DNA of 64,000 nt from Micropruina glycogenica (GCF_039524395.1 NZ_BAAAGO010000033.1), one strand, 5' to 3'; positions 6,703 through 16,440 are shown, counted from the stretch's first letter. Numbers and translations: made by a program. The notes: a model not told the origin generated them from the sequence alone.

Positions 6703-9350
6703 AGGGCGGCCACTGCCGTGCGAATCGCGTTCAGCGCGGCCGCAGCCCCTGCGGCGTTGCTGCCGCCGCCTTGGGCGAAGTCGTCCTTGCCGCCGCCGCG
6801 TCCGCCGAGTTCGACCGCGCCGACACCGACCAACTGGCCGGCCTTGGCGCCCTTGGCGCGCGCCGCCTCGTTGGTGGCCACCGCGAGCACCGGCTTGTCG
6901 CCGCCGCCCACCAGCGCCACCACTGCCGGCTCGCCACCCAGCGCTGAACGCACCTCGAGCGCCAGCGTCCGCAGATCACCGCCCGAGACTCCCGAAACCT
7001 GCTCGGCCACCAACCGGACGCCGCCCGCATCGGTCACCTTCGCCGCCAGACCACCCGCGCCCGCCAGCAGTTCTTTGCTGCGGTACTGCTCGATCTGCTT
7101 CTCGGCCGCCTTCAGCTGGGCCAGCAGCTTCTCGACCCGGTCGGGCAGTTGCTCGGGCTGGGTCTTGAGGGTGTCGGCCAGCCCCGCCACCAGCGCCCGC
7201 TCGGCCGCGAACTTTGCGAACGCGTCGGCGCTCACCAAGGCCTCGACCCGGCGGATGCCCGAGCCGACCGACTGCTCGCCCAGCAGATTGACCAGCCCGA
7301 TCTGCGCGGTGCTGCGCACGTGGGTGCCGCCGCAGAGTTCACGCGACCACGGCCCGGCCAGCTCGACCATGCGCACCACGTTGCCGTACTTCTCGCCGAA
7401 CATGGCCTGCGCGCCCAGCGCCTTGGCCTCGTCCAGCGGCAGCTCACGATCGGTGACCGCGAAGTCGTCGCGAATGGCCGCGTTCACGATGCCTTCGAGT
7501 TCGCTGCGCATCGCCGGCGACAGCGCCTGGCTGGCGTTGAAGTCGAACCGCAGGTAGCCGGGCTTGTTGTACGAACCCGCCTGGTGGGTGCCCTGGCCGA
7601 GCATCTGCCGCAGGGCCGCGTTCACGATGTGGGTCGACGTGTGCGCCTGACTCGCTGCGAACCGTCCGGGCGCGTCCACCTGGGCGATGACCGACTGGCC
7701 AGGAGTCAGTTCGCCCTCGTTGACCAGCACCTTGTGCACCACCAGGCCCTGAATGGGCCGCTGCACGTCGAGCACGTCCAGTTCGAGACCGTTGGCGGTG
7801 ATGACGCCCTGGTCGGCGTCCTGCCCGCCGGCTTCGGCGTAGAACGGGGTCTCGTCGAGCACCACCTCGACCACGTCACCGGGACGGGCGACGTCGACCA
7901 GCCGCCCGTCGGCGACGATGCCGCGCACCGGCGACTCGACGGTCAGCTCGGTGAAGCCCAGAAACGGCGTCTCGCCGGACGACCGCAGCGTGCGGTACGC
8001 CTCGACGTTGACCGCACCGCCTTTCTTGGCGCGGGCGTCGGCCTTGGCCCGGTCTTTCTGCTCTTGCATCAGGGTGCGGAACTGCTGCTGGTCGACCTCA
8101 AGCCCCGCCTCGGACGCCATCTCGAGCGTCAGGTCGATGGGGAACCCGTAGGTGTCGTGCAACTGAAAGGCCTTGTCGCCGGCCAGCACCGAGCTGTTCT
8201 CACGCTGGGCCGCCGCGACCGCGACGTCGAAGATCTGGGTGCCTGAGGCGAGCGTGCGGCGGAAGGCGTCCTCTTCGCCGTAGGCCGACTGCGACACGCG
8301 CTGCCACTGCGCCGCGACCTCGGGGTACGACACCTCCATCAGGCCCTTGCTGATCGGCAGCAGGGTGGGCAACACCGGGTCGTGCACGCCGAGCAGCCGC
8401 ATCGAGCGAATCGAGCGGCGCAGCAGCCGGCGCAGCACGTAGCCGCGGGCCTCGTTGCCGGGGGTGACGCCGTCGGTCATCAGCATCAGCGCCGAACGCA
8501 CGTGGTCGCCGACCACGCGCAGCCTGATGTCGTCTTGCTGGTCGCGGCCGTAGCGGGTGCCCGCCATCTCGGCCGCGGCGGTGATCACCGGAAAGATCTC
8601 GTCGATCTCGTACATGTTGGACACGTCTTGCAGCAGCAGCGCGGTGCGCTCCAGGCCCATGCCGGTGTCAATGTTCTTGCTCGGTAGCGGGCCCAGAACG
8701 TCGAAGTCGTCCTTGGCGCGCACGGCCGACAGTTCCTCGGTCTGAAACACCAGGTTCCAGATCTCGAGAAAGCGGTCTTCGTCGACGATCGGGCCGCCGT
8801 CGGGGCCGAACGCCGGGCCGCGGTCGATGTAGATCTCGGAGCACGGCCCGCCGGGGCCGGGAATGCCCATGTGCCAGTAGTTGTCTTTGAGCCCGCGCCG
8901 CTGGATGCGCTCGTCGGGCACGCCCACCCCGCGCCAGAGCGCCGCCGCCTCGTCGTCATCGAGGTAGACCGTCACCCAGACCTTGTCGGGGTCGAAGCCG
9001 TAGTTGCCGTCGGCCTGGCTGCCGGTGACCAGCTCCCAGGCGTACTCGATGGCGCCGGCCTTGAAGTAGTCGCCGAAGGCGAAGTTGCCGTTCATCTGAA
9101 AGAACGTGCCGTGCCGGGTGGTCTTGCCGACCTCTTCGATGTCGAGGGTGCGCACGCACTTCTGCACGCTCACGGCGCGTTTGAACGGCGGGTCTTCGGC
9201 GCCGGTGAAGTACGGCTTGAAGGGCACCATGCCGGCGTTGACGAACAGCAGGGTGGGGTCGTTGTAGACCAGGGGCGCCGACGGCACCTCGGTGTGGCCG
9301 TTGCGCGTGAAGAAATCGAGGTAGCGACGCCGGACGTCGGCGGTTTTCAT
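6699..9350 (-). CDS. alaS: alanyl-tRNA synthetase
   Basis: An 883-residue class II synthetase charging tRNA-Ala. The N-terminal catalytic core starts at RRRYLDFFTRNGHTEVPSAP and contains the motif 2 region RHGTFFQMNGNFAFGDY. The editing domain carries the metal ligands HTSTH and ELCGGTH, which clear Ser- and Gly-tRNA-Ala. A coiled coil and the C-terminal DHHA1/C-Ala domain with GGRGGGKDDFAQGGG complete it. Full length. It heads the tightly packed part of the leftward unit and overlaps ruvX by four bases. Confidence 0.98.
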   Translation of the reverse strand: MKTADVRRRYLDFFTRNGHTEVPSAPLVYNDPTLLFVNAGMVPFKPYFTGAEDPPFKRAVSVQKCVRTLDIEEVGKTTRHGTFFQMNGNFAFGDYFKAGAIEYAWELVTGSQADGNYGFDPDKVWVTVYLDDDEAAALWRGVGVPDERIQRRGLKDNYWHMGIPGPGGPCSEIYIDRGPAFGPDGGPIVDEDRFLEIWNLVFQTEELSAVRAKDDFDVLGPLPSKNIDTGMGLERTALLLQDVSNMYEIDEIFPVITAAAEMAGTRYGRDQQDDIRLRVVGDHVRSALMLMTDGVTPGNEARGYVLRRLLRRSIRSMRLLGVHDPVLPTLLPISKGLMEVSYPEVAAQWQRVSQSAYGEEDAFRRTLASGTQIFDVAVAAAQRENSSVLAGDKAFQLHDTYGFPIDLTLEMASEAGLEVDQQQFRTLMQEQKDRAKADARAKKGGAVNVEAYRTLRSSGETPFLGFTELTVESPVRGIVADGRLVDVARPGDVVEVVLDETPFYAEAGGQDADQGVITANGLELDVLDVQRPIQGLVVHKVLVNEGELTPGQSVIAQVDAPGRFAASQAHTSTHIVNAALRQMLGQGTHQAGSYNKPGYLRFDFNASQALSPAMRSELEGIVNAAIRDDFAVTDRELPLDEAKALGAQAMFGEKYGNVVRMVELAGPWSRELCGGTHVRSTAQIGLVNLLGEQSVGSGIRRVEALVSADAFAKFAAERALVAGLADTLKTQPEQLPDRVEKLLAQLKAAEKQIEQYRSKELLAGAGGLAAKVTDAGGVRLVAEQVSGVSGGDLRTLALEVRSALGGEPAVVALVGGGDKPVLAVATNEAARAKGAKAGQLVGVGAVELGGRGGGKDDFAQGGGSNAAGAAAALNAIRTAVAAL

Positions 9351-9397
9351 GATGTGGTTGTCCGATCGAAAGGTGCCGGCGCGCGCCGGCGGGTTGG

Positions 9398-9658
9398 TCA
9401 GGTGCGGGAGCTCTCCTGAACGCCGAGGTTTTCGGCGTCCAGGCTCAGAGCCTCACGCAGTTCGGCTTCGCGCTCGTCCATGGCGTTGGTCATGGTGTCG
9501 ATGAAGTCGGTCACCCAGTTTTGCGCGCTCTTGGCGGTTTTCTCGACCTGCTCGGTGACGCCCTTGGGCGTGAAGCGCTCGTAGAGTTCGCGGCCCTTGA
9601 TGACCAGAACAGCGGTGACGCCGACGCCGACCGCGAACCAAAACAGTCGGCGGCCCAT
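9398..9658 (-). CDS. small membrane protein, DUF6167-like
   Basis: An 86-residue protein with one N-terminal hydrophobic segment (FWFAVGVGVTAVLVI, about 6-20) followed by a charged amphipathic region and an acidic C-terminus. It matches, by context and appearance, the small actinobacterial family found between a DUF948 protein and alaS. Function is unknown. Its ATG overlaps the upstream DUF948 stop (TGATG), so the two are coupled and may act together at the membrane. Confidence 0.8.
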   Translation of the reverse strand: MGRRLFWFAVGVGVTAVLVIKGRELYERFTPKGVTEQVEKTAKSAQNWVTDFIDTMTNAMDEREAELREALSLDAENLGVQESSRT

Positions 9659-10038
9659 CAGCTCTTCGCCTTTCGCGTGCCCTTGATCGCCTGCCGCACG
9701 CCGTGGGTGAACGCGGCGGTCTTGACCAGCGGGCCGCCCAGGGTGGCGGTGAACAGCGTCGACAGCTGCGAGGCGTTCTCGCTGACCACGACAGCGTTGC
9801 GGCTGACCTTCGAGACGTCTTCTGTGACCACGCTGAGCTTGCCGAGCTCGTCGTTGGTGGCCGTGACGGTGCCCTTGAGCTCGTGCAGAATCGGCACCGA
9901 GCTGTGGCCGATGTCGCGCACGGCCAGGCGCAGTTCTTCGAGCACCCGGCCCAGTTTCAGCAATGGAACCGCGCAGAAGGCCACCAGAGCCACAGCTGCG
10001 ATGGCTGCGATCAGGCCGGCGATCTCTCCAACGGACAT
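9658..10038 (-). CDS. DUF948 membrane protein
   Basis: A 126-residue protein with an N-terminal transmembrane helix (AGLIAAIAAVALVAFCAVPLL, about 7-27), then a long predicted coiled-coil-like stretch of hydrophilic repeats (TNDELGKLSVVTEDVSKVS) typical of DUF948. Function is unknown. It is the first gene of the leftward unit that continues through alaS to paiB; the 84-bp gap to the photolyase end probably holds the promoter, though I could not pick clear boxes. Confidence 0.85.
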   Translation of the reverse strand: MSVGEIAGLIAAIAAVALVAFCAVPLLKLGRVLEELRLAVRDIGHSSVPILHELKGTVTATNDELGKLSVVTEDVSKVSRNAVVVSENASQLSTLFTATLGGPLVKTAAFTHGVRQAIKGTRKAKS

Positions 10039-10122
10039 GGTGGTTCCTTCACGTTGTTGACGGGTGCTCCACGCAGCCTAACGCACGTGCCGCCACGGCA
10101 TTCCACCCGGACGGCGGGTGGC

Positions 10123-11484
10123 TCAGCCGGCCTTGGCGGCCGCCAGCCGGTCGAGGGCCTCGCGGCGCTGTTCGGCGTGGTCGACGATGCGCTGCGGGTA
10201 GTCGTGGGCGTAGCCGTCCGGTTGCTGCCAGGGTTCGTGGGCGTCGGCACCGTCCAGATGCCGCAGTTCGGGCACCCAGCGGCGCACGTAGCTACCGTCG
10301 GGGTCGAACTTCTGGCCCTGGGTGACGGGGTTGAACACCCTGAAGTAGGGCGCGGCGTCGGTGCCGGTGCCGGCCACCCACTGCCAGCCGTGGTTGTTGG
10401 ACGCAAGGTCGCCGTCGATCAGGTGGTTCAAGAAGTGTTTGGCACCGGCCGGCCACCACACGTGAAGGTCTTTGGCAAGAAAGCTGGCGGTGACCATGCG
10501 CACTCGGTTGTGCATCCAGCCCATGGCCAGCAGTTGGCGCAAACCCGCGTCGACGAACGGGTAGCCCGTGCGACCCTGCCGCCAGGCCTCGATCAGGTCG
10601 GGGTCGTCGTCGTAGGCCATCGCTCCGAGGTCGCCGCGCAGGTCGTGCCACAACGAGTCGGGGTTGTGGTGCAGCACGTCGGCGTAGAACTCGCGCCAGG
10701 CCAGCTCGGTGCCGTAGCGGTCGGCGCCCTTGGCGCTTCGGCCGACGAGATCGGCCAGCAGCGTGCGCGGGTGCACCACACCGAACTTCAGGTAGGGCGA
10801 GAGCCTTGACGTGCCGTCGCGGTCCGGACGGTCGCGGTCGGCGGCGTAGTGGGCTAGACCGTCGTCCAGAAAGTCGTGCCAGCGCTGCATCGCAGCCTGC
10901 TCCCCCGGTTCGGGCAGGTCGGGCAGTCCGTCGGCGGTGGCGGCGTCGTCGAGGGTGGCCCAGGCGGTGTCGTCCGACTCGGCGTGAGCGAAGGTGAGGC
11001 CCTTGGGTTCGAGGGACGGCCCGCGCCAGCCGTGCTCGCGCCAGGCCCGTGAGAACGGTGTGAAGACGCGGTAGGGGTCGCCTTGGGCGTTGCGTACACG
11101 GCCGGGGGTGACGGCGTAGGGACTGCCGGTTTCGACCCAGCCGACACCGTCGTTGGCCAGCGCTGCTCGCACGCGGGCGTCGCGGGCGGCGCCGTCGGGT
11201 TCGGTCTCGGTGCTCACATGGACGGACGTGGCCCCGACTTCTTTCGCCAGCGCAGCAATGATGTGTTCGGGCTTGCCGTGGCGCAGGCACAGCCGTCCGT
11301 CGTAGCTGTCGTCGAGCGCGCGCAGGGTTCTGGCCAGCCAGGCCTGCCGCACCGGCCCCGCCGAGTCGTAGATGGCCGGGTCGAGCAAGAACACCGGCAG
11401 CACCTCGCCGTCGGCGTGCGCGGCGGCCAAGGCCGGATGGTCGGCCCGGCGCAGGTCACGGCGCAGCCACAGAATACTGGTCAT
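10123..11484 (-). CDS. phr: deoxyribodipyrimidine photolyase / cryptochrome family
   Basis: A 453-residue FAD enzyme expected to repair cyclobutane pyrimidine dimers with blue light. The N-terminal Rossmann antenna domain starts LWLRRDLRRADHPAL. The FAD domain contains SRLSPYLKFGVVHPRTL, ELAWREFYADVLHHNP, WMHNRVRMVTASFLAKDLHVWW and the C-terminal DPDGSYVRRWVPEL. These are class I CPD photolyase landmarks and length is normal. It is transcribed alone, with a repeat array upstream. A cryptochrome role is possible but less likely. Confidence 0.94.
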   Translation of the reverse strand: MTSILWLRRDLRRADHPALAAAHADGEVLPVFLLDPAIYDSAGPVRQAWLARTLRALDDSYDGRLCLRHGKPEHIIAALAKEVGATSVHVSTETEPDGAARDARVRAALANDGVGWVETGSPYAVTPGRVRNAQGDPYRVFTPFSRAWREHGWRGPSLEPKGLTFAHAESDDTAWATLDDAATADGLPDLPEPGEQAAMQRWHDFLDDGLAHYAADRDRPDRDGTSRLSPYLKFGVVHPRTLLADLVGRSAKGADRYGTELAWREFYADVLHHNPDSLWHDLRGDLGAMAYDDDPDLIEAWRQGRTGYPFVDAGLRQLLAMGWMHNRVRMVTASFLAKDLHVWWPAGAKHFLNHLIDGDLASNNHGWQWVAGTGTDAAPYFRVFNPVTQGQKFDPDGSYVRRWVPELRHLDGADAHEPWQQPDGYAHDYPQRIVDHAEQRREALDRLAAAKAG

Positions 11485-11546
11485 GCACCCGATCGTGGCA
11501 TGCCGAGCCTCGGGTCCGAACCCCCCGCAAGGTGTGATCCGGATCA

Positions 11547-11698
11547 GGGGACGGTTCTACCTCTGGCTCAGGGGACGGTTCTACTTCTGGTTCAGGGGAC
11601 GGTTCTCGTTTGGTTCAGGGGACGGTTCTTGCTCTGGGTCAGGGAACGGTTCTCTTGATCCGGATCTGAAATGAGCCAGATGTAGAACCGTCCCCTTT
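11547..11698. repeat. 24-bp tandem array of GGGGACGGTTCT units with inverted terminal copy
   Basis: Units beginning GGGGACGGTTCT start at 11547, 11571, 11595 and 11618, with a variant (GGGAACGGTTCT) at 11642, a spacing of 23-24 bp. An inverted copy (AGAACCGTCCCCTTT) closes the array at 11684-11698, so the ends can pair. It fills most of the 290-bp divergent gap between the photolyase and GH4 genes. Nothing else is evident in that gap. Confidence 0.9.
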
Positions 11699-11774
11699 CC
11701 GGCTCATCCGCCGACACCCGACCTGACGCGGCTGGAGCTTGAAGACAACGCCACCGACCCGAAAGGCTGGGCAC

Positions 11775-13091
11775 GTGAAGCTCACCATCGTCGGCGGCGG
11801 CGGATTTCGGGTGCCGCTGGTGCACGCCGCACTGCTGGCCGACGACCTGATCGACGAGGTCGTGCTCTTCGACACCGACCCCGACCGGCTGGCCGTGATC
11901 GACCGGGTGCTGACCGCCCAGAGCCGACCTGACACCGAACTGCGCCACCGCACGTCCACCGACCCTGCCGAGGCCTTGGCCGGCGCCGACTTCGTGTTCT
12001 CGGCCATGCGAACCGGCGGCACCGCCGGCCGCGTGCTCGACGAGCGCATCGCCGCCCAGCACGGCGTGATCGGGCAAGAGACGATGGGCGCGGGGGGCAT
12101 CAGCTACGCGCTGCGCAGCATTCCGGCGTCGCTGCGCCTGGCCCGCACCGTCGCCGAGGTGGCCCCCGGTGCCTGGTTGATCAACTTCACCAACCCGGCC
12201 GGCATGGTCACCGAAGCCCTGTCAGCGGTGCACCCGCGGGTGGTCGGCATCTGCGACTCCCCCATCGCCCTGGCCCGGCGCGCCATCGACGCCCTGGCCC
12301 TCGATCCCGCCCGCACCCAGATCGACTACGTCGGGCTGAACCACCTGGGCTGGCTCACCGGCCTGCAGCACGAGGGCGTCGACCGGCTGCCCGAACTGAT
12401 CGCCGACCCCGCGAGGCTGGCGTCGATCGAAGAGGGACGGCTGTTCGGCGCCGAGTTGATCGGCGATCTGGGTGCCCTGCCCAACGAGTACCTGCACTGG
12501 TTCTACTATCGGCGCGAGGCACTGGCGGCCGGCGGATCGGGACGCGGAGCGTTTCTGGCCGAGCAGCAGGCCCGCTTCTACTCCTGCTGCCCCGCCGACC
12601 CGTCCTCGGCCCTGGACGCGTGGAACGCCACCCGGCTGGAGCGCGAACAGACCTACGGCGCCGCCAATCGGGCGGCGGCCGGCGGGTTCGAGCGGGCCGA
12701 AACCGATCTCGTCAGCGGCGGGTACGAAGGGGTCGCACTCGCGATCATGCGAGCCATCGCGCGCGACGAGCCGTCCACCCTGGTTCTCAACACGCCCAAC
12801 GCCGCGCGGCTCGCTGAACTGCCCGACGACGCGGTGATCGAGGCCCCCTGCCGCGTGGACGGCTCGGGCGTGCAACCGTTGCCCCAGTCACCGCTGCCCG
12901 CCCACGCCCGCGGGCTGATGACCACCGTGAAGCAGGTCGAACGGTGGACGATCGAGGCCGCCACCACCGGCTCTGCGGCCGCTGCCCGGCTGGCGCTGAC
13001 GCACCACCCGCTGGTCGACTCGGCGGCGGTCGCTTCGGCCCTGCTGGCCGACTACCGGGCCGCGTTCGGCGAACTCGATTACCTGCGCTGA
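11775..13091 (+). CDS. 6-phospho-beta-glucosidase, glycoside hydrolase family 4
   Basis: GH4 enzymes hydrolyse (phospho)glycosides by an NAD- and metal-dependent oxidation/elimination. The frame opens with a TTG at 11739, but the GTG at 11775 has GAAAGG upstream and starts exactly at the Rossmann strand VKLTIVGGGGFRVP, so 438 residues is preferred. NFTNPAGM (137-144), Cys160 (GICDSP) and His190 (GLNHLGW), the family's metal-binding residues, are present. Substrate (6-phospho-beta- or alpha-glucoside, or an unphosphorylated sugar) cannot be read from sequence. No PTS genes are adjacent, so the source of substrate is unclear. Confidence 0.88.
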   Translation: MKLTIVGGGGFRVPLVHAALLADDLIDEVVLFDTDPDRLAVIDRVLTAQSRPDTELRHRTSTDPAEALAGADFVFSAMRTGGTAGRVLDERIAAQHGVIGQETMGAGGISYALRSIPASLRLARTVAEVAPGAWLINFTNPAGMVTEALSAVHPRVVGICDSPIALARRAIDALALDPARTQIDYVGLNHLGWLTGLQHEGVDRLPELIADPARLASIEEGRLFGAELIGDLGALPNEYLHWFYYRREALAAGGSGRGAFLAEQQARFYSCCPADPSSALDAWNATRLEREQTYGAANRAAAGGFERAETDLVSGGYEGVALAIMRAIARDEPSTLVLNTPNAARLAELPDDAVIEAPCRVDGSGVQPLPQSPLPAHARGLMTTVKQVERWTIEAATTGSAAAARLALTHHPLVDSAAVASALLADYRAAFGELDYLR

Positions 13092-13175
13092 CCGAAGCAG
13101 TACCGCGTCCGAGCAGGGCGTCGAGGCGCCGGGTGTCCACGCACGACCGTCGGCCGGCATTCTCGCCAATGACTC

Positions 13176-14264
13176 TTACGCGGCCACTGTCACCTTCGCC
13201 GCCCCCAGCCGCTCACCGGCGACCCGCAACGCGTCGATGGGCGCCTCGCCATCGCCTCCCCAATCGACCTCGATGCCGGCTTTCGAGCGCTTCCAGGTGC
13301 CTACCGCTCGGCCGCCCACGAGCACCAGGCCGACGCCCTTGGTGGCGGCCGGACGCAGCGCCGGCGGCACGATCGACTCATCGGCGGTCCCCGCGCCGAC
13401 CACCCATTGGTCGTAGCCGGGCAGCAGCAGCGTCCTCGGGTCCGTGGCCGTCGCTCGCAGCTCGTCCAGGTGTTCGCTACCCACCAGGGCGGGCCGACCG
13501 TCGACGTGCACCTCGGTCAACTGTGGACGCACCTGGTCGAGCCACCCGTCGATGCGCCGCCGGCCACCGCTCAGGCCCCCGCCCAGCCAGTACTGCAGGT
13601 GCGCCGCCGTGGCCGGACCGTAGCCGTCGAGGTAGGCGAGCACGGCCCGCGGGCCCGCCTCGCGCAAGGGCATCAGCCCCGGCCAGTGCGGGTTCGACGC
13701 CAGAGCCTGAAAGGTGACCACCCGGTCGACGGACGGCCCGAAGCACAGGTCGCCCTGCCACATGAAGGGCTTCAGCAGAGTCCAGTTCTCACCGGTGAAC
13801 TCGGGTTCGAGATGCGCGAACCGGGGCTCAGCGGCGACCGCCTCGGCCAGCTCGGCCCAGGTCGCCGGGCTGCACGCCCGCTCGCGCACGACGGCTCGCA
13901 ACGCGGGCCAGTCGTCCGGCTGAAGTCGGTAGTGAGTGCGCCAGCTCGTCAGTTCCCACTGCCGGCCGGCGCAGCGCACGGCCAGGTGAACGGCCGCCTG
14001 CTCCGGGGTCATCAGATGCGTGGCACCCCGAAAGCTGAATGTCTTGATCAGCCGTCCGTCGGCGAGGGCGGCCGCGACCATTCCCGCGCCGGGGTCGGGT
14101 TCGAGCCGTACCCGAATCGACAGCTCGGGGTCGCCCGAACCGGTCGGCGTGGCCGGCACGGCGATCAGCCGCTCGACGACCTGATCGACGCGGTCGGCGC
14201 GGGCACCGGTCAGAAAGTGCCGTTGCAGCCGCCATGCGAGTGCCTGGTCGGCGCTGATCCTCAT
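13176..14264 (-). CDS. winged helix DNA-binding protein, HTH_42 / AlkZ-like family
   Basis: A 362-residue protein of the HTH_42 (former DUF1006) superfamily. The N-terminal winged-helix part begins LAWRLQRHFLTG. The middle carries FSFRGATHLMTPEQAA, and the C-terminal half holds LLLPGYDQWVVGAG, in the position where relatives have LLPxFDExLLG. Some family members (AlkZ, AlkX) are DNA glycosylases that unhook cross-links; most, including this actinobacterial branch, are uncharacterised. Its start overlaps the VOC gene stop by four bases (ATGA). Confidence 0.8.
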   Translation of the reverse strand: MRISADQALAWRLQRHFLTGARADRVDQVVERLIAVPATPTGSGDPELSIRVRLEPDPGAGMVAAALADGRLIKTFSFRGATHLMTPEQAAVHLAVRCAGRQWELTSWRTHYRLQPDDWPALRAVVRERACSPATWAELAEAVAAEPRFAHLEPEFTGENWTLLKPFMWQGDLCFGPSVDRVVTFQALASNPHWPGLMPLREAGPRAVLAYLDGYGPATAAHLQYWLGGGLSGGRRRIDGWLDQVRPQLTEVHVDGRPALVGSEHLDELRATATDPRTLLLPGYDQWVVGAGTADESIVPPALRPAATKGVGLVLVGGRAVGTWKRSKAGIEVDWGGDGEAPIDALRVAGERLGAAKVTVAA

Positions 14265-14653
14265 GACGGCTGCGCCGCCTCGTCCAATGAGCGCAGCATG
14301 CAGAACTCGTTGCCTTCCGGATCGGCGAGCACCACCCAGCCGCCACCGTCCGACCTGCGAAGGTCCGCCACCTGGGTGGCGCCCAACGCCAGCACGCGCT
14401 CGACCTCTGCGTCGCGGCTGCCCGCGCGCGGCCGCAGGTCGAAGTGCAGCCGGTTCTTCACCGCCTTGGGCTCGGGCACCTCGATGAACAGCACCGAATG
14501 CCCGGTGTCAGCATCGAGGATCAGGCACTCCTCATGACCTGGCTCGTTGGGGTCGTCGGGCACCATCGAATAACCCAGCACCCCACGCCAGAACTCCGAC
14601 AACTCATAAGCGTTGGCGCAGTCGACCGAGGTGTGTGACACGAAGCTCGTCAT
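14261..14653 (-). CDS. VOC-family (glyoxalase/bleomycin-resistance-like) protein
   Basis: A 130-residue beta-alpha-beta-beta-beta domain protein. The frame is open to 14776, but the ATG at 14653 begins MTSFVSHTSVDCANAYELSEFW, the usual start of this subfamily. LHFDLRPRAG and the terminal LADPEGNEFCML are characteristic of actinobacterial VOC proteins. The enzymatic role is unknown. It is coupled to the HTH_42 gene by an ATGA overlap. Confidence 0.85.
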   Translation of the reverse strand: MTSFVSHTSVDCANAYELSEFWRGVLGYSMVPDDPNEPGHEECLILDADTGHSVLFIEVPEPKAVKNRLHFDLRPRAGSRDAEVERVLALGATQVADLRRSDGGGWVVLADPEGNEFCMLRSLDEAAQPS

Positions 14654-14954
14654 GGGGTCATCAAACCCACCGATGGTCGCGCCGTCGAGACCCGAACCCA
14701 ACCGGGACCTGCAAGGGAAGGCTCGAAGGAAACATCGATCATCGGTGGTCGGGCTCGTCGAGACCCGTCGTGGCAAGGGGTTTCGACACGCTCAACCAGC
14801 GGGATCAGTGTTCGCCCAATGGGGTGGCGAGCTCAAGCCTCGACGAATATCGACCGCAGATCGCGACACTCAAGCGGAGCGTCAACAGACGCAACCGAGG
14901 CGATGGATCACACACGCCGTGGGGACGAGGTCGCCGAGCAGCCCAACGACTGAA
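14654..14954. other. 301-bp gap holding GTCTCGAC-type repeats
   Basis: Between the rarA stop and the VOC gene start. Two copies of the GTCTCGAC-type repeat face each other at 14746-14806 (GTCGAGACCC and GTTTCGACACGCTCAACCAG). Short ORFs here have no recognisable product and unlike codon use. No clear terminator or promoter was identified. Confidence 0.6.
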
Positions 14955-16310
14955 TCAAGTCGCGGGCCGTCCCAACAAGTCGTCGAGAGTGGCCATGCGT
15001 GCGGCCATACCGGCCTCGGCGCCGTGATCGGTGGGCACGTAGTAGCGGGCGTCGATCAACTCATCAGGCAGGTACTGCTGGGCGGCCACGCCGTGCGGAT
15101 GATCGTGCGCGTACTGGTAGCCCTTGCCGTGGCCGAGCGCCTTGGCACCCGCGTAGTGCGCGTCGCGAAGGTGCGCAGGCACCTGCCCGATGCGGCCGGC
15201 GCGAACGTCGGCGAGTGCTCCATCGACGGCCATGATGACGGCGTTCGACTTGGGGGCCAACGCACAGGTGATCACCGCCTGGGCCAAGTTGAGCCGAGCC
15301 TCGGGCATGCCGATCAACTGAACGGCCTGGGCTGCCGCGACGCAGGTCTGCAGCACCTGGGGCGCCGCGAGCCCGATGTCTTCACTGGCTAGAATCACCA
15401 GCCGACGAGCGATGAACCGCGGGTCTTCGCCGGCCTCGAGCATGCGCGCGAACCAATGCAGCGCCGCCTGCACATCAGAGCCCCGCAGCGACTTGATGAA
15501 GGCGCTGATCACGTCGTAGTGCTGATCGCCGTCCCTGTCGTAGCGGACGGCCGCCCGATCGACCGCCCGGCTGATCTGGTCGGGAGTGATGTCGGTGGCG
15601 CCGTCGGCACTGGCTCCGGCCGCCGACTCTTCCAGATAGGTGAGCAGCCGACGGGCGTCGCCCCCGGCGAGCCGCAGCAGGTCGGCGCGTCCCTCGGCAC
15701 TCAGGGTGACCCGTCCGCCCAGTCCGCGTTCGTCGGTGAGCGCCCGGTCGAGCAGCACACCCAGGTCGGCGTCGGTGAGCGGTTTGAGGGTCAGCAGCAG
15801 CGAACGCGACAGCAGGGGTGCGATCACCGAGAACGACGGGTTCTCGGTGGTCGCAGCGATCAGCGTGACCAGGCGATTCTCGACCGCCGGCAGCAGTACG
15901 TCTTGTTGCGCCTTGTTGAACCGGTGTACCTCGTCGACGAACAGCACCGTCGAGCGACCTCGGGCGAGTTCTCGGCGGGCCACGTCGAGTTCGGCACGCA
16001 CCTCTTTGACGCCGGCGGTCACCGCCGAGATCTCGACGAACCGGCGATTGCCCGTCTGCGACACCACGGCGGCGATGGTGGTCTTGCCGACACCGGGCGG
16101 CCCCCACAAAAACACCGACATCGCCGCGTCGCCCTCGGCCAGCCTGCGCAGCGGCGATCCGGCCTTGAGCAGATGCTGCTGCCCGACGATCTCGTCGACA
16201 GTGCGCGGCCGCATGCGCACCGCGAGCGGAGCATCGGCCCTCGACATGCTCAGCGAGCCGCCCCCCAGGTTCACCGCCGGAGCGTCGTCGTTGCCGAACA
16301 GGTCTTCCAC
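14955..16310 (-). CDS. rarA: replication-associated recombination protein A (RarA/MgsA)
   Basis: A 451-residue clamp-loader-like AAA+ ATPase that acts at stalled forks. The frame stays open far upstream, but the GTG at 16310 starts VEDLFGND, the normal N-terminus. The Walker A is GPPGVGKTT (70-78) and Walker B is LFVDEVHR (Asp126-Glu127). Sensor 1 region ATTENPSF and the C-terminal tetramerisation domain (SEDIGLAAPQVL, YPTDHGAE region) follow. In Actinobacteria rarA often lies near aspS/alaS, as here. Transcribed alone. Confidence 0.95.
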   Translation of the reverse strand: MEDLFGNDDAPAVNLGGGSLSMSRADAPLAVRMRPRTVDEIVGQQHLLKAGSPLRRLAEGDAAMSVFLWGPPGVGKTTIAAVVSQTGNRRFVEISAVTAGVKEVRAELDVARRELARGRSTVLFVDEVHRFNKAQQDVLLPAVENRLVTLIAATTENPSFSVIAPLLSRSLLLTLKPLTDADLGVLLDRALTDERGLGGRVTLSAEGRADLLRLAGGDARRLLTYLEESAAGASADGATDITPDQISRAVDRAAVRYDRDGDQHYDVISAFIKSLRGSDVQAALHWFARMLEAGEDPRFIARRLVILASEDIGLAAPQVLQTCVAAAQAVQLIGMPEARLNLAQAVITCALAPKSNAVIMAVDGALADVRAGRIGQVPAHLRDAHYAGAKALGHGKGYQYAHDHPHGVAAQQYLPDELIDARYYVPTDHGAEAGMAARMATLDDLLGRPAT

Positions 16311-16343
16311 CGCGCCGAGTCTACGGGCGCAGGACGATGCGTC

Positions 16344-16415
16344 CGAAAACTGCGCGCCCGTGAGCTCAAACCACCGCGACACGCCGTGTTGGCCCGCACG
16401 GGCGCGCAGTTTTCG
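16344..16415. repeat. 72-bp hairpin with 19-bp perfect arms
   Basis: Bases 16344-16362 and 16397-16415 are exact inverted repeats (core AAAACTGCGCGCCCGTG). The 34-bp loop contains a smaller dyad (CGACAC / GTGTTG). It lies between the divergent rarA and padR starts. It may be a palindromic mobile repeat or a transcription barrier; no second copy was seen in the window. Confidence 0.85.
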
Positions 16416-16440
16416 ACAGCACTTGCGTTCCGAACAGTCT

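Noticed and set aside
11547..11698. CRISPR array
   Set aside because: The 24-bp periodicity leaves no spacers and the interior sequence is itself repeated.
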